A stretch of 64,000 bases of DNA, from contig JAUXYM010000070.1 in NCBI GenBank assembly GCA_030694365.1, positions 42,217 to 106,216 on the forward strand, in the 5' to 3' direction. Origin of the DNA: Nevskia sp. (GTDB lineage Bacteria; Pseudomonadota; Gammaproteobacteria; Nevskiales; Nevskiaceae). Of this stretch, positions 44,105 to 52,197 are shown one piece after another (the first letter of the stretch is position 1; each line of letters begins with the position of its first letter). A program made the translations under genes and the position numbers. The notes beneath the pieces were generated by a model that did no database searches, was not told the DNA's origin, and saw nothing but the letters and a program-made list of their open reading frames with translations.

Positions 44105-44767
44105 GTGCGCTATCTGCAACCTGCGCTGTACGCAGAAGGCAAGGACGATTACGCCTTCCTCAGCCCCCTGCTGCTGAGGCTCTGCGAGGACTTGTGTGCC
44201 CGGCACTCGCAAGAGCCGGTGGAGTGCGGGCCGGTGCTCGGGCTCGATCATCCTGCTTGCACCAATGACGCCCCTCGGGCGGAACGGATCATTGCAGCGG
44301 CCAGGGAGGCCGCGCCTGCCTGGAATGTCCTGTTCATCCACACCGACGGCGGCAACGACCCTGATCGTCAGCGTGAACAACGGGTGGCGCCAGCCCTGTC
44401 GCTGCTGGAGTCGACCTTCGGGTCTGGCAACCGCGGCGTCGCCGTGGTGCCGATCTGCGAGACCGAGGCTTGGCTGATCCACGACGGCGACACGCTGCGA
44501 ACGCTGCTGGGGACCACGTTGACGGACATTGAACTTGATCTCCCGCCGAATACGGGCGCCGTCGAGCGGGTTGCCGATCCGAAGCGGGTATACCAAGCCG
44601 CATTCGCAGCGGGGCAGGCATCGCCGAGACGCAGGCGTCGGGATGCATCGTCCCTGCTGGAAGCGCTCGGCGAACAGTTGCCACTTGAGCGCCTGCGCGG
44701 CTTGTCGGCCTTCAAGGCTCTGGAGGCCGAGACGATGGACGCGCTGCGCGAGTTGCGGATTGTTTGA
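44105..44767 (+). CDS. TOPRIM-like protein, DUF4276/RloB type
   Basis: A 220-residue protein, starting with GTG two bases after the ATPase stop. The first acidic TOPRIM position is Glu11 in LYAEGKDDYAFL. The second is in VLFIHTDGGND (about residues 76-84), where His replaces the first Asp of the usual Asp-x-Asp. The segment VVPICETEAWLIHDGD (about 114-129) is typical of DUF4276. TOPRIM-like partners of AAA_21 ATPases act as nucleases or effectors in defence systems; whether the altered motif keeps metal-dependent cleavage is unknown. It converges on a PIN gene only five bases away. Confidence 0.72.
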   Translation: MRYLQPALYAEGKDDYAFLSPLLLRLCEDLCARHSQEPVECGPVLGLDHPACTNDAPRAERIIAAAREAAPAWNVLFIHTDGGNDPDRQREQRVAPALSLLESTFGSGNRGVAVVPICETEAWLIHDGDTLRTLLGTTLTDIELDLPPNTGAVERVADPKRVYQAAFAAGQASPRRRRRDASSLLEALGEQLPLERLRGLSAFKALEAETMDALRELRIV

Positions 44768-44772
44768 TGCCG

Positions 44773-45264
44773 TCAGTCCCGTTCCGGCTTGAGCGCCAGC
44801 TTGTGCTGGCGGGCCGCGTCCGGAATCGGCAGCTGGTCGATGGCGATCACCTTGAGCGGCAGCTTCCTGGCGGCGCGGTGGAGGTCATCATCGTCGCTGT
44901 AGATCGTGCTCGCGCCGCGCGACAGGGCAATGGCGATGATCTGCCAGTCGAACTTGAACTTGGTGCGGCTGACCTTGCCGCGCATGGCCTTGTCCCAGTT
45001 TTCGGCGAGCAGCAGCGCGCATTCGGTCGCGGCCCGCTGATCGAAGGGCTCGATGATGAAGCTGCGGCTGGCGGTGAGCCGCGCCATCAGCTCATCGCGC
45101 GCCTTGCCTACCCTAATCAGATACTCGGTGAGGCTCGGCGTCGGAATGATGATCCTGGTCTTTGCATGCTGCTGGACGAGCCCGTCCAGCTTGGCGCGAC
45201 GATCGCCCTTGATTCGCTCGTTGAAGAGGTCGATCAGGATGTTGGCGTCGAAGACCACCGGCAT
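44773..45264 (-). CDS. PIN-domain RNase-like protein
   Basis: A 163-residue PIN-domain protein. The opening strand PVVFDANILIDLFNE has Asp6 and Asn8, PTPSLTEYLIRVG follows with Glu, and the third acidic cluster is in KFKFDWQIIAIALSRG and TIYSDDDDLHRAAR. PIN proteins are commonly VapC-type toxins that cut tRNA or rRNA. Its ATG shares one base with the stop of the upstream partner gene (TGATG at 45264), so the two are coupled. The partner is not a usual VapB, which makes the pair noteworthy. It sits between the TOPRIM gene and hsdM, on the opposite strand. Confidence 0.8.
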   Translation of the reverse strand: MPVVFDANILIDLFNERIKGDRRAKLDGLVQQHAKTRIIIPTPSLTEYLIRVGKARDELMARLTASRSFIIEPFDQRAATECALLLAENWDKAMRGKVSRTKFKFDWQIIAIALSRGASTIYSDDDDLHRAARKLPLKVIAIDQLPIPDAARQHKLALKPERD

Positions 45265-45995
45265 CAGTCGGCCCGCAACTCACGCCAGACCGACTGCGCA
45301 TCGTCGATCCGGTTCCAGTCGTTGCCGGCGATCTGCTGGATGCCGCTGACCACCTGCGCGAGCGGGGCGTCGTCCAGCTGCTCGAAGCTCAGGATGTCGA
45401 ATTCGTCCAGCGTCCAGCGGCAATCGCCATCACGCCGCCACTTGCCCTTGCCAACCAGCCGGACATAGCAGTCCCACAGCGGCGCGAGCTGGCGGGCAAT
45501 ATCGCGTTTGGCATTGCATTTGTGAATGGCGCCATCGTCGGTCTTGATCCACACCTGCACGCTGTCGTCGATGCCCTTGACGCCGACGACGGTGCCGTCG
45601 AGCGTGCCCGTTTCATGGACGACGGCTTCCTGCGCCAGCGGGGTGCGGACACCGGCGAACCGGGCGAGCGCAGGGCCGTTCTTGTGGCCGAGCTTGGCGC
45701 TGGCGTTGTCGCGGCGGAGCAGGTTGTTGAGGCTGCGGCAATGTGCCGCCAGTTCGGGTGGCGCGTCCGTGCCGCCGACCAGACGAAGACGGGCATCCAG
45801 CTTCGGCGCTGCCTTTTCCGGGGCCCATAGTTCGAGCACGGCGCTGCCTTTTCGAATCTTGCTGAAATGCAGATCCTCGCTGCTGCCGAAAATGGCATGC
45901 AGTTCCGCCACGTAATCGACAAAGCGGCCCAGACGCAGCGTTTCCGGCGTCAGGCTGTCGATGCAGAAGTCGTAGTGGACGGTGGTCTTAGTCAT
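45264..45995 (-). CDS. Conserved hypothetical partner of the PIN protein
   Basis: A 243-residue protein of unknown function. The N-terminal part (FCIDSLTPETLRLGRFVDYV, ELHAIFGSSEDLHFSKIRKG, SAVLELWAPE) resembles a family of hypothetical proteins found near mobile and defence genes. The middle contains a likely beta-barrel (GTLDGTVVGVKGIDDSVQVW) and the C-terminus is rich in acidic and aromatic residues. I cannot name a domain. The ATG at 45995 fits where this conserved sequence begins; the frame is open further upstream. It is coupled to the PIN gene and divergent from hsdM, so it may act as antitoxin or regulator (inference). Confidence 0.6.
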   Translation of the reverse strand: MTKTTVHYDFCIDSLTPETLRLGRFVDYVAELHAIFGSSEDLHFSKIRKGSAVLELWAPEKAAPKLDARLRLVGGTDAPPELAAHCRSLNNLLRRDNASAKLGHKNGPALARFAGVRTPLAQEAVVHETGTLDGTVVGVKGIDDSVQVWIKTDDGAIHKCNAKRDIARQLAPLWDCYVRLVGKGKWRRDGDCRWTLDEFDILSFEQLDDAPLAQVVSGIQQIAGNDWNRIDDAQSVWRELRAD

Positions 45996-46095
45996 GGCGG
46001 CTGTTCCGTCGGCATTATGGGCGGGTTGTGGCGGCGGGAGTAGGTGTCGCGATTTCGGGCCATGCGGGGCGATGTAGACGGGCACTCCGAACGCC

Positions 46096-46123
46096 GTTGT
46101 TATCCGAGCCTTCGGATAGCAAC
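46096..46123. promoter_or_regulatory. Inverted repeat between the PIN operon and hsdM
   Basis: TATCCGA (46101-46107) and TCGGATA (46112-46118), extended by GTTG/CAAC on the outside, form a near-perfect 28-bp inverted repeat. It lies in the divergent promoter region 64 bases before the hsdM start, and its placement suits a shared operator. Confidence 0.5.
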
Positions 46124-46186
46124 CACAGAAAATCAAACAAATTCATTGAAAACAGATGTTTGTCGAGCAGCTTATTATCCCGCCCC

Positions 46187-47698
46187 ATGAACGCCTCCTC
46201 CCTGATCCAGAAAGTCTGGAATTTCTGCCACACCCTGCGCGACGACGGCGTGGGTTATGGCGACTACCTCGAACAGCTGACCTATCTGCTGTTCCTGAAG
46301 ATGGCCCACGAGTACACCGGCGAGCCCTACAACCGCGATACCAAGATCCCCAAGGGCTATGACTGGGCGTCGCTGCGGGCCAAGGTCGGCGAGCCGCTGG
46401 AGGCGCATTACCTGGCCACCCTGCACCAGCTCGGGCAGGCCGACGGCATGCTCGGCGCGATCTTTTTCAAGGCGCAGAACAAGATCCAGGACCCGGCCAA
46501 GCTGTCGCGGCTGGTGCAATTGATCGACGCCGAGAAGTGGGTGGGGCTGGATGCCGACACCAAGGGCGATCTCTACGAGGGGCTGCTGCAGAAGAACGCC
46601 GAGGACACCAAGAGCGGTGCCGGCCAGTACTTCACGCCACGAGCGTTGATCCAGGCCATCGTCGCCTGCATGCGGCCGCAGCCGATGCAGACCATCGCCG
46701 ATCCGGCCTGCGGCACCGGCGGCTTCTTCCTTGCTGCCAACGAGTGGCTGAGCGGCACCGGCGACTGGCTGCGCGAGCACGGCACCAAGCTGGATTACGC
46801 GCCGCCGAAGCTCGATCGCCGGCAGAAGGCTTTCCTGCGCGACGCGACCTTTCGCGGCAACGAGATCGTGCCCGGCACTCGCCGGCTATGCCTGATGAAC
46901 CTGTTCCTGCACGGCGTCGGCGAGCTGATCGGCGAGCCGGCGGTGGATCGCTCCGATGCGCTGATCGCCGAGCCGCAGCAGCGGGTTGATCTGGTGATGG
47001 CGAATCCGCCGTTCGGCAAGAAAAGCAGCATGACCATCACCAATGCCGAGGGTGAGGAAGACCGCGATGCGCTGACCTACGAACGCCAGGATTTCTGGGA
47101 AACCACGTCGAACAAGCAGCTGAATTTCCTGCAGCACATCGTCAGCCTGTTGAAGGTCAGCGGCCGTGCGGCGGTGGTGCTGCCGGACAACGTGCTGTTC
47201 GAGGGCGGTGCCGGCGAGCGCATCCGCCGCAAGCTGCTGGAAACCTGCGACGTGCACACCGTGCTGCGGCTGCCGACCGGCATCTTCTACGCCCAGGGTG
47301 TCAAGGCCAACGTGGTGTTCTTCGATGCCCGCCCGAAGGATGGCCGCGTGCAGACCCAGGGCATCTGGTTCTACGACCTGCGGACCAACCAGCACTTCAC
47401 GCTGAAGACCCGGCCGCTGAAGCTCGATGACCTGCACGATTTCATTCGCAGCTATCAGCCGCAGAACCGACATCGGCGGGTCGAGACCGAGCGCTTCCGG
47501 TACTTCCCGCATGAAGCGCTGATCGCCCGCGACAAGGCCAGTCTCGATCTGTTCTGGCTCAAGGACTCCAGCCTCGACAATCTCGATGAACTGCCGCCGC
47601 CGGATGTGCTGCAGCAGGAAATCATTGATCACCTGGAAGCGGCACTGCTGGCTTTTCGGGAGGTGGCGGCGGGCTTGCCGAAATTCGCCACGCTCTGA
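46187..47698 (+). CDS. hsdM: Type I restriction-modification DNA methyltransferase subunit
   Basis: A 503-residue adenine methyltransferase subunit. The N-terminal helical domain starts NASSLIQKVWNFCHTLRDDG. The SAM-binding motif I is IADPACGTGGFFLAANEWL, the catalytic motif IV is LVMANPPFGKKSSM, and GAGQYFTPRALIQAIVACM precedes them. The C-terminal region is complete. It pairs with the HsdR and HsdS encoded upstream, but five other genes or gene parts lie between hsdS and hsdM. The ATG at 46187 was chosen by homology; upstream in-frame codons are in the intergenic region. Confidence 0.95.
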   Translation: MNASSLIQKVWNFCHTLRDDGVGYGDYLEQLTYLLFLKMAHEYTGEPYNRDTKIPKGYDWASLRAKVGEPLEAHYLATLHQLGQADGMLGAIFFKAQNKIQDPAKLSRLVQLIDAEKWVGLDADTKGDLYEGLLQKNAEDTKSGAGQYFTPRALIQAIVACMRPQPMQTIADPACGTGGFFLAANEWLSGTGDWLREHGTKLDYAPPKLDRRQKAFLRDATFRGNEIVPGTRRLCLMNLFLHGVGELIGEPAVDRSDALIAEPQQRVDLVMANPPFGKKSSMTITNAEGEEDRDALTYERQDFWETTSNKQLNFLQHIVSLLKVSGRAAVVLPDNVLFEGGAGERIRRKLLETCDVHTVLRLPTGIFYAQGVKANVVFFDARPKDGRVQTQGIWFYDLRTNQHFTLKTRPLKLDDLHDFIRSYQPQNRHRRVETERFRYFPHEALIARDKASLDLFWLKDSSLDNLDELPPPDVLQQEIIDHLEAALLAFREVAAGLPKFATL

Positions 47699-47771
47699 AC
47701 GCAGACCGACGCGCGCCTGCCGGGCTTTTATGAGGCCATTCGAAGTTGGAAATGCGCCAGCGCGATGCTGC

Positions 47772-49391
47772 TCAGTTCTTGCCTGCCGGTAAGGCCCCCA
47801 GCAGCTTGCCGGCGAGCATTTCGTATTCGCCATCGAAGTGATGGCCGCCCGGCAGCTTGAGCACCGAGATCTTCGGGCCGCTCAAGGAGCCGCAGATCGA
47901 GTCCTCGTCTTCCTCGCCGTAGACGCAGAGCATTGGCGGGTTCGCTGGCGAGGTTTGCAGGCGGGCCATTTCCGGGCGCGTGGGCATGCCGCCGTCGGCC
48001 GTGCCGACCCAGCTGCTCAGATGGAATTCGAACTGGGCGTGTTCGGCGAGGCCGAGCAGCACCGCCAGAGCGATTTCGCTGCGGCTGGTCGCCGACAGGC
48101 GATTGAGCGCGAACGGCAGCACGTCCGCCCCTTGCGAGTAGCCGATCAGCAGCACCTTCGGGCGCTTCAGCGCGTGGCGGTAGTAGGCGATGATCTTGTC
48201 GAGATCGGCAGCGAAGGCTTCCGGCGTGCGCTCGCTCCAGAAATAGCGCAGCGAATCGATGCCGATCACCGGCATGCCGGCGGCGGCGATGAAGCCGGCC
48301 ACGTCCTTGTCGATGCCGGCCCAGCCGCCGTCGCCGGAGACCAGGATCGCGAAGGTATCGGTGTGCGTGGCGCTGCCCAACCCAGCCCCCGTCGCCGGGG
48401 CCGTTGCCTCGACTTCGATCACCGGCAGATCGCCCAGATCGCTCGGCGGCGGCGGCACGCGACTCAGGCCCTGTGCGGTTTCCAGTTGATCGATGCCCTT
48501 GCGGTAAGCGGCGATCCAGTTGTCCGGCGAGCTGAAGCCGTGGCCGACTTTCGGCAGCGCGACCAGTTCGCCCTGCGCGCTGCCGGCGACGAACTTGGCC
48601 ACGCTGTCGAGATCGCAGGCCTGATCGATTTCGCCATGCAGGGTCAGCCACGGCGCGGTCAACTGGCGGGTCGGCAGAAACTCGATGCCGCCGTCGGCGC
48701 TGCGCGGTGCCATGCGTACACCATTGCCGGCGCAGAACGGCTTCTTCAGGTTCAGGTCCGGGCAGAACGCGGTGGTGATCGCGCCGGCGAACGAGCCTTT
48801 TTCGGCCTGGGCCAGCACGCCATAGGCGAGCGTGGCACCGGCGGCGTGGCCGGCAAGGATCGGCGGCAGATAGGTCGGCAGATGCGCCCAGGCCTGGATG
48901 AAATGGCTGAGGTTCTCGAAATCGCCGACCGTGTAGGCGCAGTCGCCGCCATCGGCTTCCAGCGCGCTGATCAGTTGCGGCGTGCTGATCGCCGCGACCA
49001 GCGCGCCATCGGCGACCAGCGCCTGGACCATCGCCGCCGGGCCGCCGAGATCGCGGGCCAGCCAGCCGCCATCACCGGACAGGAACAGCACGAAGGACTT
49101 CGGGATGCCTTCCGGGCGGTGGATCACCACGTCCTTGAACAGACCGTGGCTCAAGCTTTCCGGGCCGCGCGGCGCGGCAGCCGCTGGGGTCACGGCAACG
49201 GCGGCGGGTGTCTTGCTCGGAACCTTGCCCGGAACTTTGCCCTGCGCCTTGATCTGGGCCTTGCCGGAGGGCGCGGGCGCAGCAGCGGTCGCGAGCACCG
49301 CCAGGGTCAGGCCGAAGGCAGCAGCGCGAGTCAGCGTGACGATCGGGCTACGGCGGGCGCTGGGACCGGCATTGGCAATTGAAAATTTCAT
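47772..49391 (-). CDS. acvB: AcvB/VirJ-type aminoacyl-phosphatidylglycerol hydrolase
   Basis: A 539-residue exported protein with a signal-like N-terminus and an Ala/Pro/Lys-rich stretch. It has two alpha/beta-hydrolase-like halves: the first contains VLFLSGDGGWLARDLGGPAA, the second (VirJ-like) ILVSGDGGWAGIDKDVAGFI and the nucleophile elbow LLIGYSQGADVLPFAL. A late LPGGHHFDGEYE carries the catalytic-type His. In Agrobacterium and Rhizobium AcvB hydrolyses lysyl-phosphatidylglycerol made by LpiA/MprF, and its gene is next to lpiA, as here. It overlaps mprF by four bases (ATGA). A periplasmic location is inferred. Confidence 0.88.
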   Translation of the reverse strand: MKFSIANAGPSARRSPIVTLTRAAAFGLTLAVLATAAAPAPSGKAQIKAQGKVPGKVPSKTPAAVAVTPAAAAPRGPESLSHGLFKDVVIHRPEGIPKSFVLFLSGDGGWLARDLGGPAAMVQALVADGALVAAISTPQLISALEADGGDCAYTVGDFENLSHFIQAWAHLPTYLPPILAGHAAGATLAYGVLAQAEKGSFAGAITTAFCPDLNLKKPFCAGNGVRMAPRSADGGIEFLPTRQLTAPWLTLHGEIDQACDLDSVAKFVAGSAQGELVALPKVGHGFSSPDNWIAAYRKGIDQLETAQGLSRVPPPPSDLGDLPVIEVEATAPATGAGLGSATHTDTFAILVSGDGGWAGIDKDVAGFIAAAGMPVIGIDSLRYFWSERTPEAFAADLDKIIAYYRHALKRPKVLLIGYSQGADVLPFALNRLSATSRSEIALAVLLGLAEHAQFEFHLSSWVGTADGGMPTRPEMARLQTSPANPPMLCVYGEEDEDSICGSLSGPKISVLKLPGGHHFDGEYEMLAGKLLGALPAGKN

Positions 49392-51967
49392 GACTTCCAG
49401 ATGACTTCCTTGATGCCGCCGGCAATCAGCGCCGCGGTATCGACGAGTACGCGAGGCAGCACCAGGCCACCCGGTGAAGCGAGGTAGCGCGGCCGCCATT
49501 CGGGCTGAAACTTGTCCTTGTAACGCCGCAGGCCGTTGAAGTTGTAGAACGGCTCGCCATAGCGATGAACGATGCGGCCGAGCTTGTGCCAGAACGGCGC
49601 CAGCGGATGGTTTTCCAGCCCGGCCAGCGGCGCCATGCCGAGGTTGAACCAGCGATAGCCTTCCGCGTGGCCCCAGAGCATCAGCTCGATGAACAGATAA
49701 TCCATCACGCCTTTCGGCGCTGCCGGGCCATAGCGCATCAGATCGATCGACATCTCTTCGCGCCCGGCACCGAGCCACAGATTGGCGAAGGCGACGATCT
49801 GGCCATCTCTGAGCACACAGGCGCAGTGGAAGCGGCTCAGGTAATGGGGATCGAAACGGCCGACCGAAAAACCTTTCTCGGCGACCGATTTGCCGGTCAG
49901 CCAGTCGTCCGAAATCCGCCGCAGTTCGTCGAGGCGGGCTTCGACTTCAGCCGGTGCCAGCACCACGAAGCTGGCACCGTCACGCTGGGCGCGGCGATGC
50001 TCGTTGCGCAGGCTCTGGCGCTTCGAGCCGACCAGCGAAAACGTCGGCAGCGGCACCCGGGCTTCTTCGCCGAGCTTGGCCAGCGACAGGCCCAGATCGA
50101 GATACAGCGGCAGCTGGTCGGGCGACACCTGATAGAACACCGGCCAGCAACTGCTGCGATCGGCCAGTTCGCGAAACGCCCAGGTCAGCGCTTCGACCTT
50201 GGCCGGATTGCCGACCGGATCACCGAGCGCGATCAGGCTGCGTCCGGAGCGCTGGTACATGATGAAAGCGTCGCCATCCGGCCCGAACAGCAGTTGCTTG
50301 TCGCCGAGCAGCGCCAGGTTGGCGACAGTACTGCCCCCGTGTCTGACGATGATGGCGGCGGCGCGATCCAGAGCCGCCGCGTCCGGTGGGTCCGGCTCCC
50401 GGCGGGCCGGGCTGAGCAGCCGCCAGAGCATGTAGCCGGCGAACAGCAGCACGGTCAGCAGACCGGCGCGCATCAGGCGCGGGCTTTGATCATCGAAGGC
50501 AAAGCGCCACCAGACTTCGCGGCTGTAATCGGTGCCGCGCGACGACAGCATCGACACCCAGACCGCCGCCACCACCACCGCCAGGGTTGCCAGCAGCCAG
50601 CGCCGGGAGTCGCGCACTTCGAGCAGCGAGGCGCGCCGGTAGAAGCGCTCGCGCGACAGCAGCAACACCACCAGGATCACCGACAGAAAGGTCGCTTCTT
50701 CGTAGTCCAGACCTTTCAGCATCGACACCACGGCACCGACGGCGAGCAGCACCAGGGTCAGCCACCAGGCACCGTCGAGGCGGCTGTACAGGCCGCGCGC
50801 GAGGATCAGCAGACCGACGCCGATGGCGCTGCCGGCCATGTGCGAGAACTCCAGCAGGCCGAGCGGAATCAGCTCGGACAATCCGGCTAGGCGGCTGTCG
50901 ATCGCCGGCGTGGCACCGGAGATCAGCAGCACCGCGCCGGCCAGGAACACCGTCGCTCCGAGCACCGTCGGGGCGAGGGTTTCGATGCTGTCCTGCAGCC
51001 GGCCGCCGTAACGCCGGAAACGGTCCTTCTGGGTGGCAAGCAGGCGCAGGCCGAGGAAGAACAGCGCCAGCACGAACGGCAGCAGGTAGTAGACGACCCG
51101 ATACAGCAGCACCGCGCCAAGCACACCTTCCGGGGGGGCTGCGGGCAGCAGCAGGATCAACACCGTTTCGAACACGCCGAGGCCGCCCGGCACATTGCTG
51201 ATGGTGCCGGCGTAGATCGCCAGCACGAAGACGCCGACGAAGGCCGGATAGCCGAGCGTCACCGTGTCCGGCAGCAGCACATAGAGCGTCGCGGCGGCGA
51301 AGCACAGATCGGTGCTGGCGACGACGATCTGGCTCAGGGTCAGCGGCAGGCCCGGCAGGCGGAATTCCCGGCCGCGCCAGCTCAGCGGCCGGCGGCGGAG
51401 GGCGTTGAGCAGCACATAGGCGGCGACCAGCGCCAGCAGGGCGCTGCCCAGTTCACGGATACCGGACGGCGCCAGATGCAGCACCCGGCCGGCATCATCC
51501 GGCGAGGTCAGCAGCGACAGGCCGAGCAGGGTCGCGACACCGAGCGCGAACGCCACCGACACCAGCGCCACGACGCCAGCGACCTTCAGACCCGGCACGC
51601 CGGCAGCGGTGTAGTCGCGGAAGCGGATCGAACCGCCGGACACCGCCTGGAAGCCGACGCTGTGGCCGATGCCGAAAGCGATCAGCGAGGTCGGCGCCAC
51701 CTGCCGCCAGGGCAGCGGATGGTCGACGCCGCGCAGCGCCAGCCAGTCGTACAGGGTCAGCACCGCGTAGCTGAGGCCGCAGAACAGCAGCGCTTCGGCA
51801 ATCCGCTCGCGCGGCAGCGATTTCAGATGAGTAACGATTTCGCCGGGATTCAGCCCAGCCAGGTTCTTTGCCAGCGCCCACACGGCCAGCACGAGCACGG
51901 CCAGAGTCAGGCCGGCTACAAGCAGGCGGCGGCGATCGGAAAACAGGGCGGCGAAGCGGGGCGACAT
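49388..51967 (-). CDS. mprF: Bifunctional phosphatidylglycerol aminoacyltransferase/flippase
   Basis: An 859-residue membrane protein of the MprF/LpiA type. The N-terminal two-thirds hold many TM helices with the flippase signature AFGIGHSVGFQAVSGGSIRF and the YAGTISNVPGGLGVFETVLI segment shared with UPF0104 (YbhN) proteins. The C-terminal domain (about 540-859) is the cytosolic transferase that uses aminoacyl-tRNA: LGDPVGNPAKVEALTWAFRE, RNEHRRAQRDGASFVV, MRYGPAAPKGVMDYLFIELM and FNLGMAPLAGLENH. It adds Lys, or sometimes Ala, to phosphatidylglycerol, giving resistance to cationic peptides and acid. The ATG at 51967 is the first plausible start; the longer upstream frame is unlikely. It forms an operon with acvB. 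Confidence 0.94.
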   Translation of the reverse strand: MSPRFAALFSDRRRLLVAGLTLAVLVLAVWALAKNLAGLNPGEIVTHLKSLPRERIAEALLFCGLSYAVLTLYDWLALRGVDHPLPWRQVAPTSLIAFGIGHSVGFQAVSGGSIRFRDYTAAGVPGLKVAGVVALVSVAFALGVATLLGLSLLTSPDDAGRVLHLAPSGIRELGSALLALVAAYVLLNALRRRPLSWRGREFRLPGLPLTLSQIVVASTDLCFAAATLYVLLPDTVTLGYPAFVGVFVLAIYAGTISNVPGGLGVFETVLILLLPAAPPEGVLGAVLLYRVVYYLLPFVLALFFLGLRLLATQKDRFRRYGGRLQDSIETLAPTVLGATVFLAGAVLLISGATPAIDSRLAGLSELIPLGLLEFSHMAGSAIGVGLLILARGLYSRLDGAWWLTLVLLAVGAVVSMLKGLDYEEATFLSVILVVLLLSRERFYRRASLLEVRDSRRWLLATLAVVVAAVWVSMLSSRGTDYSREVWWRFAFDDQSPRLMRAGLLTVLLFAGYMLWRLLSPARREPDPPDAAALDRAAAIIVRHGGSTVANLALLGDKQLLFGPDGDAFIMYQRSGRSLIALGDPVGNPAKVEALTWAFRELADRSSCWPVFYQVSPDQLPLYLDLGLSLAKLGEEARVPLPTFSLVGSKRQSLRNEHRRAQRDGASFVVLAPAEVEARLDELRRISDDWLTGKSVAEKGFSVGRFDPHYLSRFHCACVLRDGQIVAFANLWLGAGREEMSIDLMRYGPAAPKGVMDYLFIELMLWGHAEGYRWFNLGMAPLAGLENHPLAPFWHKLGRIVHRYGEPFYNFNGLRRYKDKFQPEWRPRYLASPGGLVLPRVLVDTAALIAGGIKEVIWKS

Positions 51968-52058
51968 GGCACTCGAATCACTAGGGTCTAATGTCAACAG
52001 ACCCCAAGGCGGCGGATTGTACTGTGTGGCTCGGCTTCCGCGCGAAAGCCCTGCGGAA

Positions 52059-52082
52059 AGGTATGCGGGAAGGTATGCGGGA
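52059..52082. repeat. Short tandem repeat between mprF and the lipase gene
   Basis: Two copies of a 12-bp unit AGGTATGCGGGA in tandem, preceded by the related TGCGGAA. They lie in the divergent promoter region of mprF and the patatin gene. The purpose is unknown. Confidence 0.6.
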
Positions 52083-52197
52083 AGCTTGGGCACACTGACC
52101 ACCGCTGCTCGGTGAAGGTTCGCCAGCGGTTTGCCGACCGGCAAATGCTGCACTGCAAGATGGCATACTCCGGCCCTCGTTCCGCTTACATCCGTTC

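Noticed and set aside
44105..44767. Reading the ATPase/TOPRIM pair as a retron
   Set aside because: There is no reverse transcriptase and no msr/msd-like RNA; the pair fits ATPase-TOPRIM defence modules better.
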